Shown: positions 24,933 through 33,720, counted from the stretch's first letter. The stretch: 64,000 nucleotides of DNA from Oceanobacter kriegii DSM 6294 (GCF_000422845.1 NZ_KE383931.1:110116-174115), one strand, 5' to 3'. Notes: generated by a model from the sequence alone, not told the origin. Numbers and translations are program-made.

Positions 24933-26288
24933 TCAGCTGTTGTCTTCGTTAACCCAGACTTCAACCCGACGGTTTTTGTGACGGCCTTCTTCACGATCCG
25001 CAGACGCTACTGGCAGGTAATCGCCGTAGCCGACGGACTGCTTCGGATAGATGCCGGCACGAACTAGCTCACGACGAACGGCCATGGCACGCAGTTTGGA
25101 CAGCAACTGCGAGCGCTTTTCCGTTTTCTTCTTGTCACCAAAACCAATCAACACCACATCCTTACCACGGGAATCATGGGCTTGCAGATATTCAACCAGG
25201 CGTTCGATGTCCTTCATCGCCTTGTTGTCCAGCTGGGCACTGCCTTCGCGGAAACGGAAGTTAATGGTTAAGCGCTTGGAGTCGTTGGTGATTTTGCGGA
25301 AATCTTCTGGCAGCTCGGCATAGGTCTCTGGCACAACGGCTTTCAGTTCCTGAGAAATAAAGCCCACCTCGGCCACCACGCGCTGGCCTTCATTGTGCTG
25401 CACAAAACCCATGAACTCGGCTACGTATGGGGACAGGTTGTCGTCATCGGTATACATATACAGACGACGGGACAAGGCATAGTCTTCGGTAGCAACGGTC
25501 AGTTTGTTTGGCTTCATGGCCTTGGCGCTGCCATCAGACACGGCCAGTAGTTTGGAATCACGTACAGACGACAGGCCAACAAAACCAATGCCGTTTTGGT
25601 CAGCCGCAACGGTGTCAGACAGAGCATTGTTGGATTCGAAGCGTTGGGTACCCGCTTTCAACGGGCTTTTGCCCAGCACCATGCCTTTGAAGCTATCCCA
25701 GGTACCGGAATTTTCATCACGGGCATACACATTGATTGGACCAGGACGACCACCCACTTGCGACCAGTCGGTGTAGCCGCCGGAAAAAATCTCGGCAATT
25801 TCGTCGACACTCAACTCGTCAATCGGGTTATCGCCGTTCACGATGACCGCCAGACCATCAATGCCAACGATGTGCTCGGCGGCGCGACTGGTCATCTCGG
25901 CCATGTTTGACAGCATCGCCGCTTCTTTCGCCTTGATTGGACGAGAAGCCGCCGCAATCTGGGAGTCTCCGCTCAACAGGCCCTTGAAGCCTGTACCAGA
26001 GCCGTGTGCAGCCACATCGACAAACACCCGGGTGCCGGTTTCAGCCACCACGCCGGAAATAACCTGTTCGTTTTCAACATTGGTATCGGTGATCACAATA
26101 TCCGTTGCGCCCTTCTGGGCCAGATATTCCTTGATCAATTTCGGACCCAGTTCCGCACCAATGGTGTTGGAACCGTGGATCGTAAACAATCGGACTTCAC
26201 CGTCCTTGGGCAAGTCGCTGAATGGTGCCAGCGCCGCGTGGCTCATCGCCGTGATGAAAGCCAGAGCAATCGTGACTATTACGCGCAT
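24933..26288 (-). CDS. PstS-like substrate-binding domain fused to an OmpA C-terminal domain
   Basis: A 451-residue exported protein. After a signal peptide (MRVIVTIALAFITAMSHAA), residues about 30-320 form a PstS-type phosphate-binding fold (HGSNTIGAELGPKL, AAHGSGTGFKGLLSGD, YARDENSGTWDSFKG). Residues about 345-451 form an OmpA-like peptidoglycan-binding domain (LTINFRFREGSAQL, GYGDYLPVASADREEGR, KNRRVEVW). The protein probably binds phosphate or a related anion while anchored to the cell wall. No pstCAB genes are near. The ATG at 26288 begins the signal peptide; the frame is open upstream but that part looks non-coding. Confidence 0.88.
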   Translation of the reverse strand: MRVIVTIALAFITAMSHAALAPFSDLPKDGEVRLFTIHGSNTIGAELGPKLIKEYLAQKGATDIVITDTNVENEQVISGVVAETGTRVFVDVAAHGSGTGFKGLLSGDSQIAAASRPIKAKEAAMLSNMAEMTSRAAEHIVGIDGLAVIVNGDNPIDELSVDEIAEIFSGGYTDWSQVGGRPGPINVYARDENSGTWDSFKGMVLGKSPLKAGTQRFESNNALSDTVAADQNGIGFVGLSSVRDSKLLAVSDGSAKAMKPNKLTVATEDYALSRRLYMYTDDDNLSPYVAEFMGFVQHNEGQRVVAEVGFISQELKAVVPETYAELPEDFRKITNDSKRLTINFRFREGSAQLDNKAMKDIERLVEYLQAHDSRGKDVVLIGFGDKKKTEKRSQLLSKLRAMAVRRELVRAGIYPKQSVGYGDYLPVASADREEGRHKNRRVEVWVNEDNS

Positions 26289-26409
26289 TAGGGGTATCGC
26301 CTTACTTCGTGTTTTGGAAACGGGCGCGATTCTATGAAGCTTGCATGACATTACCGTGACACAGGTCACAGCCAGAAAGCTTTCATATCGCATAGAGAGA
26401 TGTAGCCTG

Positions 26410-26447
26410 AATAAGCCCGGCAGCCATCCTCGACTGCCGGGCTATTC
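26410..26447. terminator. Hairpin terminator downstream of bolA
   Basis: A 10-bp perfect stem AGCCCGGCAG / CTGCCGGGCT, extended by TGAAT / ATTCA arms, with a 10-base loop. It follows bolA on the minus strand. The T tract is short. Confidence 0.65.
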
Positions 26448-26467
26448 AGGCCGGATTCAGAGTTGAA

Positions 26468-26770
26468 TCAATGATTTTTGCCGGCACATTGCGGCGACGC
26501 AGGAACCTCAGCCACTTCGGCCCACTCTTGCGGGGTATACAAGTGCAGCGCCAACGCGTGCACCGGACCAGACAGTGCCTCGCGGAGCAAACCGTACACC
26601 ATTTGATGACGTGCCACGGCCCGTTTGCCCTCAAACTGTGCCGAAACCAGAGTCAGCTTGAAATGGGAATCCGTGGCAGGTCCGGCGTGCATATGACTCT
26701 CATTCAGCAAATTCACATAAACGGGTGACAAGTCTGCGATCTTTTCTTCAATATAAGCTTCAACATTCAT
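26468..26770 (-). CDS. bolA: BolA family regulator
   Basis: A 100-residue protein with the class II KH-like BolA fold: SPVYVNLLNESHMHAGPATDSHFKLTL is split across the first helix and strands, and RHQMVYGLLREAL matches the helix with the conserved RH. The conserved histidine that, with a monothiol glutaredoxin, binds a 2Fe-2S cluster is present in that RH motif. BolA proteins act in iron homeostasis and morphology control. It is divergent from the acidic coiled-coil gene, with an 88-bp spacer. Confidence 0.92.
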   Translation of the reverse strand: MNVEAYIEEKIADLSPVYVNLLNESHMHAGPATDSHFKLTLVSAQFEGKRAVARHQMVYGLLREALSGPVHALALHLYTPQEWAEVAEVPASPQCAGKNH

Positions 26771-26858
26771 GATGAAGTCGGTTACCTCTGGTGAATTCGA
26801 TGCGTATAATCCGCCGCCCTCGCCAATAACTCAAGCCAGACAGACTACGGAGGCACCC

Positions 26859-27557
26859 ATGAAAGGCCCAGATCAAACCAGCACCCAAAGCCTGATCGAC
26901 AAATATTATCAGGAAGAACAGGACCGTCGTTTGAAGGAAAAGACCCAGGCCGACATTCTGGTGAAAGCAGAGCCTACCGATCTGGCCATGATCAACATGA
27001 TTGCCAAGCGCTTCCAGAAAAACCGCGAAGAACTGATCCGTGACGTGCTCTCCAGCGCGCTGGTTGATCTGTTTGCCCGTATGGAAGCTGGCGAACGCAA
27101 ACTTCTGGCCCGCGACGCCGACGAAAACACCCGTCAGCTGGGACGTGAAATCGCCGAAGAAAACGGCATCATGGATCTCGATGTACCTCAGTCCCACTGG
27201 GCCAACATCGAGAAGCAATTGCTGAAAGCCGAGAAAAAGCTGCAAAAAGAACAGGAGCAACAACAGGCCCTGATCGAAAAAGCCAAGCAGCTGGTTCATC
27301 AAATGGAGCAGGAAGAAGCACGTAAGAAAGAAGCTGAACAGGCGTCCAGTGCAGCCGCAGCTGAGCAAGAGGTGGAAACCTCTGAAGATGAAACACAAAG
27401 CGACGACAACAGCGTGCCATTCGAGCAGGACACTGCCCCGCTATCAGAAACACCAGAATCTGAGGCATCGGATGCAGAAGCTACCGAAGCCAGCGCTGCT
27501 GAAATTGACAGCGAAGAAGACTCCGCCGACGCTGATAAGCCAGCATCGGTATTTTAA
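26859..27557 (+). CDS. Acidic coiled-coil protein of unknown function, 232 aa
   Basis: The ATG at 26859 has GGAGG 6 bp before it. The N-terminal part (about 1-90) is helical with DLAMINMIAKRFQKNREEL, which could be a ribbon-helix-helix-like or oligomerisation motif. Residues about 115-180 form a charged coiled coil rich in Lys, Glu and Gln. The final 60 residues are very acidic and low in complexity (many Glu, Asp, Ser, Ala). There is no signal peptide or membrane segment. I do not recognise the family. Confidence 0.8.
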   Translation: MKGPDQTSTQSLIDKYYQEEQDRRLKEKTQADILVKAEPTDLAMINMIAKRFQKNREELIRDVLSSALVDLFARMEAGERKLLARDADENTRQLGREIAEENGIMDLDVPQSHWANIEKQLLKAEKKLQKEQEQQQALIEKAKQLVHQMEQEEARKKEAEQASSAAAAEQEVETSEDETQSDDNSVPFEQDTAPLSETPESEASDAEATEASAAEIDSEEDSADADKPASVF

Positions 27558-27611
27558 GGATGAAGCGCCCTTGCCTGCTCTGTTAACGCGGCAGGGATGA
27601 CACTTTCATCG

Positions 27612-27635
27612 GGCTGTTGGCGCAATCCAACAGCC
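27612..27635 (+). terminator. Possible weak terminator after the acidic coiled-coil gene
   Basis: A perfect 9-bp stem with a 6-base loop (CGCAAT), 54 bp past the stop. It is followed by TGTTAG rather than a T run. Confidence 0.4.
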
Positions 27636-27698
27636 TGTTAGTCCATCGTGGTACAGCCGTTAGCCTGAAACAGGCTTAACAACTCGCTCCTGGTGATG

Positions 27699-27890
27699 CT
27701 ACTTACGCCAGAGACGCAACTCCCGAAACTCTCCGGGACCCGCTTCCATCCAAAGCAGTTCGCCCTGATCTGCAAAGACGAACTTGTTCCCTACCAGAAA
27801 ACCGGCTCGACGACGCCCTGAAACAGTGGCTGACGCCTGACGGCCCTGACGCTTGGCACTACGAGCGAAATCTTCTTGCAAGACATCCAT
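27699..27890 (-). CDS. Possible small basic protein, 63 aa
   Basis: ATG at 27890 has TTGGAG 8 bp upstream. The product starts MDVLQEDFARSAKRQGR and ends GEFRELRLWRK, with a strand-rich centre (GFLVGNKFVFADQGELLWME). The amphipathic composition and good ribosome site suggest a real gene. I recognise no family, and it stands alone in a 561-bp gap. Confidence 0.5.
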   Translation of the reverse strand: MDVLQEDFARSAKRQGRQASATVSGRRRAGFLVGNKFVFADQGELLWMEAGPGEFRELRLWRK

Positions 27891-28009
27891 ACACTTGTCT
27901 CCAACTCGACCAATTCCACACGATCACGGTCAGGTTATCCGGCAAATATGACAGTCCTGTAAACCCCTAAAGACTCACAAAAGCGGTCTTTAACGGGCAG
28001 TTCATGCGT

Positions 28010-28037
28010 TTGATGAACGCAATCGGGGTGTCATAAT
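28010..28037 (+). promoter_or_regulatory. Likely sigma-70 promoter of ylqF
   Basis: TTGATG (-35), a 16-bp spacer and CATAAT (-10), about 80 bp upstream of the ylqF start. Confidence 0.5.
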
Positions 28038-28118
28038 CACCATCGGACGGTTGCCCTTACCAGACCGATCTATACAATGTGCCGCCCAAATTTTTTCAGG
28101 TCAACGAGATTACACACA

Positions 28119-29027
28119 ATGGCAGTTCAATGGTTCCCCGGGCATATGAACAAAGCCCGCAAAAAAATCAGCGAGGCAATGCCCGAAATTGATCTGGTAA
28201 TTGAGGTGCTCGATGCCCGATTGCCGTTCTCCAGCACCAACCCGCTGGTCGGAGAACTGCGCCGCAACAAGCCAGTGATCAAGGTGCTGAACAAGGAAGA
28301 TCTGGCCGACCCCAAAACCACCAAGCTGTGGGCCGACTATTTTAACCAGCAAGACAACACCCATGCCTTGCCGTTGATCGCAGAAGATAAAAGCCATCTG
28401 AAGCGCCTGACCGCCCTGATGAAAAAACTGGGCAGCAACAAGACCGACAAAAAGCAATCCATCCGCACCATGGTGATGGGGATTCCCAATGTTGGAAAGT
28501 CGACCCTGATCAACGGTCTGGCGGGTCGCTATATTGCCCGCACCGGTAACGAACCGGCGGTGACCAAGTCCAACCAGCTGATCGACCTGAAAAACGGCAT
28601 CGTCCTGTCCGACACACCGGGGATTCTGTGGCCAAAGTTTGAAAACGAAAACAGCGGCTATCGTCTGGCAGCCAGTGGCGCGGTAAAAGATACCGCCATT
28701 GAATATCAGGACATTGCAACCTACGCCCTTGGCCATTTGCTGGTGGCGTATCCTGACCTGTTGCAAACCCGCTACAAACTGAAAGCACTGCCAGAAACTG
28801 CCCAGCAAGCATTGGAAGACATTGGCCGTAAACGCGGTTGCCTGCGCCCCGGCGGCATCATTGACCTGCACAAGGCATCCGAACTAGTGCTGCACGAAAT
28901 GCGCTCTGGCAAGCTGGGACGTGTCTCTCTGGAGACCCCAGAGCTGGTTCAGGAAGAACTGGCCGCCATTGAAGCGGCTCGCCTTGCCGCCCTGGCAGAA
29001 GCGGAAGAAAATCAGAACAAGGGTTAA
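28119..29027 (+). CDS. ylqF: Circularly permuted GTPase YlqF (RbgA-like)
   Basis: A 302-residue ribosome-assembly GTPase. Permutation is clear: the G4 motif LNKEDLAD (about residue 60) comes before the G1 P-loop GIPNVGKST (about 127) and the G3 motif DTPG. The N-terminus MAVQWFPGHMNKARK is the family signature. It acts on late stages of the large ribosomal subunit in the cytoplasm. The ATG at 28119 matches homologue starts. It ends with a terminator and is probably monocistronic. Confidence 0.93.
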   Translation: MAVQWFPGHMNKARKKISEAMPEIDLVIEVLDARLPFSSTNPLVGELRRNKPVIKVLNKEDLADPKTTKLWADYFNQQDNTHALPLIAEDKSHLKRLTALMKKLGSNKTDKKQSIRTMVMGIPNVGKSTLINGLAGRYIARTGNEPAVTKSNQLIDLKNGIVLSDTPGILWPKFENENSGYRLAASGAVKDTAIEYQDIATYALGHLLVAYPDLLQTRYKLKALPETAQQALEDIGRKRGCLRPGGIIDLHKASELVLHEMRSGKLGRVSLETPELVQEELAAIEAARLAALAEAEENQNKG

Positions 29028-29038
29028 ACCCTATAACT

Positions 29039-29063
29039 GGCGCGGGTCTTCTCCCGCGCCTTT
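29039..29063 (+). terminator. Terminator after ylqF
   Basis: An 8-bp perfect stem GGCGCGGG / CCCGCGCC with a 6-base loop and a short T stretch, 12 bp after the stop. Confidence 0.7.
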
Positions 29064-29308
29064 CACCGTAGTCGCCCCCGCAACCAACGCCTCTCACCAC
29101 ACGCTTTCCAAATATTTTCTCTTACCAGTCATTCACCCACCCGCCCCCTCAAAACACGCCCTTTGGCCATACAGGCCTGCAAACCTCGCCGCAGTACGTT
29201 TACACCGCGTCAATCTTGTAGCTTTCCAGCGACCAGCTCAAAAACCGCTGGCAAAACCGGTATTATGTGCGGTCAACATTTTTCGGGACTCATTGGAGCA
29301 ACAGCCAA

Positions 29309-29785
29309 ATGACTACTTTTCTGATGCTTGCGGCACTGGTTGTCGTCGCTGGACTGGCGTATTACGCCTGGAACCTGACCCGTCAGGTCAAAGACATGGA
29401 AGCCCGCCAACTGGAAGAACAACGTCAGGCAGAGCAAGCCCTGCGCGATCAACAAAAAAGTCTTTTACAAGATATTCAATTTCTCTGTACTTCCGTGCTC
29501 ACAGAGCAGTGTGAAATGACAGAAGGGGTCATGCGACTGCAATATTTGGTGACAGGACTTGACCCGGAGGCCTGGAACGACGATAACTTGACGACAATGC
29601 GCGACTTTTACAGTCAGGTTTCCGACATGCCCATTTTGGAGGCATACAAGAAACTAAAACCCAAACAACAGTTCGAATTGGATAAGCGCCGGCACAAACT
29701 CGAAGAACGCCACAAGGACGACATAGAGCGCGAACTGGCGTGGTTGCGAAACCACACATTTCCTAACGTGTTTTTAATCCATTAA
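29309..29785 (+). CDS. DUF2489 membrane-anchored protein
   Basis: 158 residues from the ATG at 29309 (GGAG 10 bp before). One N-terminal helix (residues about 3-22) is followed by a coiled coil (QVKDMEARQLEEQRQAEQAL) and a helical soluble domain with LTEQCEMTEGVMRLQYL and YSQVSDMPILEAYKKL. This matches DUF2489, a family of unknown function in gammaproteobacteria. The yceI-like gene starts 9 bp after its stop, so the two are likely co-transcribed. Confidence 0.85.
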   Translation: MTTFLMLAALVVVAGLAYYAWNLTRQVKDMEARQLEEQRQAEQALRDQQKSLLQDIQFLCTSVLTEQCEMTEGVMRLQYLVTGLDPEAWNDDNLTTMRDFYSQVSDMPILEAYKKLKPKQQFELDKRRHKLEERHKDDIERELAWLRNHTFPNVFLIH

Positions 29786-29794
29786 GGATTTCTC

Positions 29795-30367
29795 ATGATT
29801 GTTCGTACCAGCTTGTTAGCTTCCCTTGCCTTCGCCAGCCTGCCCGCCTTGGCAGACTGGAGCGTGGCGCCAGAATCGGTCGTTACCTTCCAAACCTCCA
29901 AAAACACCAACATCACCGAAACTCATCGTTTCAAGAAGGTGTCAGGCAGCGTAACCGACTCCGGTGCCGCCATGGTCAGCATTGACCTTAGCAGCATCGA
30001 TTCAGGCATCGAGATCCGCGATCAACGAATGAAAACCATGCTGTTCAATACCGGCACTTTCACCACCGCCAACTTCCAAGCCATGCTGCCCAAGGGCACT
30101 TTGGCGAAGCTGGAAGAAGGCCATTCGGAAACTTTCAAGCTGTCTGGCAGCCTGTCGCTGCACGGTGAACGCAAGAGTCTCAGTACCGACGTCATCGCAA
30201 CGCCAGCGCAAGATGGCAAGCTGGTTGTTTCAACCCTGACCCCTATTATGCTGAGCGCCTCTGATTTCAGCCTGACCAGCGGTATCGAATCCCTACGTCA
30301 GGTGGCTGGCCTGAATGCCATTTCCACCACTGTGCCCGTCAATTTCACGCTGGTTCTGAATCCTTGA
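29795..30367 (+). CDS. YceI-like periplasmic lipocalin-type protein
   Basis: 190 residues with a cleavable signal peptide (MIVRTSLLASLAFASLPALA-DW). The beta-barrel pattern of YceI follows: HRFKKVSGSV, VSIDLSSIDSGIEIRDQRM, FKLSGSLSLHGERKSL. YceI proteins bind long polyisoprenoid chains in a barrel. The start has AAGGA upstream. It lies just after the DUF2489 gene. The ligand is inferred from family only. Confidence 0.88.
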   Translation: MIVRTSLLASLAFASLPALADWSVAPESVVTFQTSKNTNITETHRFKKVSGSVTDSGAAMVSIDLSSIDSGIEIRDQRMKTMLFNTGTFTTANFQAMLPKGTLAKLEEGHSETFKLSGSLSLHGERKSLSTDVIATPAQDGKLVVSTLTPIMLSASDFSLTSGIESLRQVAGLNAISTTVPVNFTLVLNP

Positions 30368-30462
30368 TAAAAATTTGGGGCCACCAGCCGACTGGCGGCC
30401 CCTAGCCTGTCCTTTTCTGCTAGTATCCCGCCCCTGAAATCGCAAGCCTGCCGGAACCCTCG

Positions 30463-31326
30463 TTGATTCTTGTGTTTGATTCAGGCGTTGGTGGCCTGAG
30501 CGTTGCTCGGGAAATACGCCAACAACAGCCTGCCCGCCAGATTCACTATCTGATGGACACTGCTTTTTTTCCTTACGGTATCCGCGAGGACGACGCCTTG
30601 CGGCGCCGTATTGTGTCGGTGTGTCGTCAGGCGTGTGCAAAAATTGATGCGAAACTGCTGGTGATAGCCTGCAATACCGCCAGTACCCTGGCGTTGGAGC
30701 AGTTGCGGTCGGTTCTGGATATACCGGTTGTCGGTGTCGTTCCTGCCATCAAGACTGCTGCCCGCTACACTGTCAGTGGCCGCATCGGCTTATTGGCAAC
30801 CGCAGCGACGGTCCGGCGCCCTTACACGGATGACCTGATCGAGCAGTATGCCAGCCATTGCCACGTTGCCCGGCTGGGTAGTAGCGAACTGGTCACTCTG
30901 GCGGAAAACACGGTGCTGGCCGGCGCCCGTTCAGCAAGCCATGCGGCTGTGCCACTACAACACCGGCGGCATCAGCTACAAAAGCAGCTACAGCAACTGC
31001 TGGGCGAATGGCTGGCGCAACATCAGCCCGACCAGGTGGTCCTGGGGTGTACGCACTTCCCGCTGCTGAAAGCCGATTTAAGTGCCTTGTGGCCAGACAT
31101 TGGCTGGGTAGATTCCGGTATGGCCGTGGCTAACCGGGTCACCGATTTGTTGGCAAATGCGAAAAAGCCGGCCACTGGCGGCCTCCGGGTTCACCACACA
31201 GGTGCCGGAGAGCCAGCAAGAACATGGCAGCTGAACCTGTCAGAAATCTGGCCGGATGGCGACGAGATCATGATTGATCCGCCATTCAACCCATGGGTTG
31301 ACCCCGAGATCAGCAACAACAGCTGA
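30463..31326 (+). CDS. murI: Glutamate racemase
   Basis: 287 residues that supply D-glutamate for peptidoglycan. Catalytic cysteines are in VIACNTAST and [10 protein letters not shown], and the N-terminal [14 protein letters not shown] is diagnostic. The only good start is TTG at 30463, with GGAA 8 bp before; no in-frame ATG fits, because an in-frame stop lies at 30421. The TTG start may keep expression low. The gene ends 130 bp before folE. Confidence 0.93.
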   Translation: MILVFDSGVGGLSVAREIRQQQPARQIHYLMDTAFFPYGIREDDALRRRIVSVCRQACAKIDAKLLVIACNTASTLALEQLRSVLDIPVVGVVPAIKTAARYTVSGRIGLLATAATVRRPYTDDLIEQYASHCHVARLGSSELVTLAENTVLAGARSASHAAVPLQHRRHQLQKQLQQLLGEWLAQHQPDQVVLGCTHFPLLKADLSALWPDIGWVDSGMAVANRVTDLLANAKKPATGGLRVHHTGAGEPARTWQLNLSEIWPDGDEIMIDPPFNPWVDPEISNNS

Positions 31327-31378
31327 CAACCGGAACAGCCGCGTTAGCCGGTTTTACAGGCTGATAAACAAAACACAC

Positions 31379-31426
31379 TTATACAAGATACAGTTCTTGT
31401 ATAACTATTTATTAATTGAGTATAGT
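31379..31426 (+). promoter_or_regulatory. folE promoter overlapped by an operator-like palindrome
   Basis: A perfect inverted repeat TTATACAAG-N8-CTTGTATAA (31379-31404) overlaps a likely -35 (TTGTAT, 31397-31402). An 18-bp spacer and TATAGT (31421-31426) follow. A dimeric repressor or activator could bind here. The regulator is unknown. Confidence 0.55.
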
Positions 31427-31456
31427 GCTCAGGTATCGAAAAACTTCGGAAACAAC

Positions 31457-32008
31457 ATGTCTGAACTCGAATCCCTATACAGCAAGGTGCTGACCGAACT
31501 TGGTGAAGACACCCAACGTGAAGGCCTGCTGGACACCCCAAAACGCGCTGCCAAGGCCATGCAGTTCCTGACCAGCGGCTATCAGGGCAATCTGGAAGAG
31601 GTGACCAACGGCGCCATTTTCAGCAGCGACAATGATGAAATGGTGGTTGTGGAAGGCATTGAGTTCTACTCCTTGTGCGAACACCACATGCTGCCGTTCA
31701 TCGGCAAGTGTCACATCGGCTACCTGCCAAACGGCAAGGTACTGGGTTTGTCCAAGTTTGCTCGCATCGTTGACCTGTTTGCACGCCGTCTGCAAATCCA
31801 GGAAAACATGACCAAACAAATCGCCGACGCCGTGTCCGAGGTTACCGGTTGCCGCGGTGTTGGTGTGATCATCGAAGCCAAGCACATGTGTATGATGATG
31901 CGCGGTGTGCAGAAGCAGAATTCGATGATGCGCACGTCCGTTATGCAGGGCGACTTCCGCCAGAATCAGGCAACCCGCAGCGAATTCATGCGCCTGGTCG
32001 GTCTGTAA
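31457..32008 (+). CDS. folE: GTP cyclohydrolase I
   Basis: A 183-residue enzyme converting GTP to dihydroneopterin triphosphate, the first step of folate (and possibly queuosine precursor) synthesis. Zinc and active-site motifs are seen in [19 protein letters not shown] and [34 protein letters not shown] is typical. ATG at 31457 follows an AT-rich leader; frames further upstream overlap murI. The preceding palindromic promoter suggests specific control. queA and tgt, which depend on the same precursor, are elsewhere in the window. Confidence 0.96.
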   Translation: MSELESLYSKVLTELGEDTQREGLLDTPKRAAKAMQFLTSGYQGNLEEVTNGAIFSSDNDEMVVVEGIEFYSLCEHHMLPFIGKCHIGYLPNGKVLGLSKFARIVDLFARRLQIQENMTKQIADAVSEVTGCRGVGVIIEAKHMCMMMRGVQKQNSMMRTSVMQGDFRQNQATRSEFMRLVGL

Positions 32009-32039
32009 CAACCTGCCGACCAACAACGGTAGTTTGACT

Positions 32040-32072
32040 CAATATGGCAGCCTTTGGCTGCCATATTGCGTT
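32040..32072 (+). terminator. Terminator after folE
   Basis: A 13-bp perfect stem CAATATGGCAGCC / GGCTGCCATATTG with a 3-base loop, followed by CGTTTGGGTT. Confidence 0.85.
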
Positions 32073-32238
32073 TGGGTTCTCACGCAACACTTCTCTATCT
32101 CACACCCACTCATGTACTGATGATTTCGGGCCAGGAACCGGGCTCCCGAAAAAGCATGTTGCAGCGATATTTCATCCAGACTACTGTTTAAAGACAGGAT
32201 GGATTTCTGCTGGATCATACCTTTCGGGGGGATAGCAC

Positions 32239-32856
32239 ATGAAGCGCGCAACTCTGGCATTCTGGCTGACTTGCTCAGCGTTCTCCAATGCTGCCATGGC
32301 AGCTCAACCACTCGACAACCATGCCCACGTGGCTTTTAGCGGCCAACCACTCACACTGCTCAGTACTCACAGCCGCGATATTGGCTACTTACCACAAGCC
32401 TATACCGGACAATATTTTGAAGCATCAGACCGCACACACGGTGTGCGTCAGCTTAATCTCACCATTCACAGCGACGTGCTCAGTGGCCGTGCCATTGGCA
32501 TGAGCCTGCTGGAACAGATCGTCATCAACGAAGACTGGGAAACCGTATTAGAGCTTGAAGACCGCATGAACAGTCTGGTGAAAATGCTCGACCGTCGACT
32601 GGTCAAAGGCGATCACATCATCATTGAGTACACCGAAGGGCGTGGCTCAGAGATTCAGGTTCAAGGGGAGTTTATGGGGATTCTATTGGGGCAGGATTTA
32701 TTCGACGCCATTGCCTCCAGCACTGCAAGTCCACTCGCCATAACAACGCCTTCCATTTCCAAACTGTCTGGTCCAGAGCGGTCCAAACAACAGGTGTCAC
32801 TGCTGGCAGCCAACCTGAAGACAGCGAAATCAGACATTACCAAGGCTTCGCTTTAG
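32239..32856 (+). CDS. Secreted protein, possibly chalcone-isomerase-like
   Basis: 205 residues with a signal peptide (MKRATLAFWLTCSAFSNAAMA). The core has the pattern IGMSLLEQIVINEDWETV, then LVKGDHIIIEYTEGRG, then FMGILLGQDLFDAI, which resembles the bacterial chalcone isomerase-like domain (binding of short aliphatic ligands). The match is my reading of the pattern and is uncertain. A GGGGGG ribosome site lies 7 bp before ATG. The gene stands alone between two strong terminators. Confidence 0.65.
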   Translation: MKRATLAFWLTCSAFSNAAMAAQPLDNHAHVAFSGQPLTLLSTHSRDIGYLPQAYTGQYFEASDRTHGVRQLNLTIHSDVLSGRAIGMSLLEQIVINEDWETVLELEDRMNSLVKMLDRRLVKGDHIIIEYTEGRGSEIQVQGEFMGILLGQDLFDAIASSTASPLAITTPSISKLSGPERSKQQVSLLAANLKTAKSDITKASL

Positions 32857-32910
32857 TCTCACAGCAACAAGTCGAGCCAAGAAACAGCGACCAAAAAAAA
32901 CAGCTCCGAA

Positions 32911-32946
32911 AAACAGAAAAGACGGCCGGAGCCGTCTTTTCTGTTT
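32911..32946. terminator. Bidirectional terminator between secreted-protein gene and ompW
   Basis: A 16-bp perfect stem AAACAGAAAAGACGGC with its complement, 4-base loop, and A/T arms serving both strands. Confidence 0.92.
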
Positions 32947-33007
32947 CAGGTACTGCAGTCAGATACTTCTTTTTGAGCGTAGAGAGCGATTCGAGGGGTA
33001 ATCGCAA

Positions 33008-33640
33008 TCAGAACTTGTAGCCAGCGCTAACGAAGTAAACCAGCGGGTCGATTTCTACATCCAGTCCGTCAGCGGCACCACCTTTGATCTTGGTGTCGAT
33101 ATCCATCTTCCAAACGGACGCATTCACCAGCCAATGTTCATCCAGTTGGTAGTCAATACCGGCGGAGTATGCCATACCCCAGCTTGGCTCCAGGCCGTTG
33201 GTTCCCAGATTCCCGTCGTCTTTTTCATCAAAGAAGAAGGTGTAGTTCAAACCCAAGCCAACATATGGCTGCAATTTGGAGCCTTCACCCATTGGGTAGT
33301 ATTGGGCCGATACAGTTGGTGGCAGCTGTTTGGAGGTCGCAATAGTTGCACCATCGATAGCACCACCATCACCTTCTACTTCGTGTTCAAACGGTGTGGC
33401 GGCCAGTAACTCCACGCCAAAGTTTGGAGACACCATGTAAATTGCCGTCAGACCAAGCTGAGTGTCGTTCTGTGCATCCAGCTCACTGCCTGGCACCAGT
33501 GCACTGCTGTCAGCATTGCCATCCTTTGGAGCAACCGTAATCACACCGGCTTTAACAATGATATCGCCGCCTTCATACGCCAGGGCTGGCATGGCAGAAA
33601 AAACAACAGCAGAAGCCAACAGGGTTTTCAACATTTTCAT
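33008..33640 (-). CDS. ompW: Outer-membrane beta-barrel OmpW/OprG family
   Basis: 210 residues with a signal peptide (MKMLKTLLASAVVFSAMPALA). The mature start, GGDIIVKAGVITVAPKDG, and SPNFGVELLAATPFEHEV match OmpW/OprG. The last residue is phenylalanine (SAGYKF), as expected for BAM substrates. It forms an eight-stranded barrel proposed to pass small hydrophobic molecules. In E. coli and Pseudomonas the homologues are controlled by Fnr/Anr, and a near-perfect Anr box lies 67-80 bp upstream here. Confidence 0.93.
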   Translation of the reverse strand: MKMLKTLLASAVVFSAMPALAYEGGDIIVKAGVITVAPKDGNADSSALVPGSELDAQNDTQLGLTAIYMVSPNFGVELLAATPFEHEVEGDGGAIDGATIATSKQLPPTVSAQYYPMGEGSKLQPYVGLGLNYTFFFDEKDDGNLGTNGLEPSWGMAYSAGIDYQLDEHWLVNASVWKMDIDTKIKGGAADGLDVEIDPLVYFVSAGYKF

Positions 33641-33706
33641 AATGCACTCCTAGATACCGTGCGCTTGTCAGATGTGGCCAGATTAAAGGCTGCACCCGGC
33701 CCCTCT

Positions 33707-33720
33707 TTGACCCAAATCAA
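33707..33720 (-). promoter_or_regulatory. Anr/Fnr box upstream of ompW
   Basis: TTGACCCAAATCAA matches TTGAT-N4-ATCAA at 9 of 10 defined positions. It is centred about 73 bp before the ompW start, a normal place for an Anr-activated promoter. Confidence 0.65.

Larger units (their letters stand above)
27558..28118. other. Long intergenic region before ylqF
   Basis: It contains a 9-bp perfect hairpin (GGCTGTTGG / CCAACAGCC, 27612-27635) that may end the preceding transcript, one plausible small minus-strand gene (27699-27890), and a sigma-70-like promoter for ylqF (28010-28037). The rest shows nothing I can name. Confidence 0.55.
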
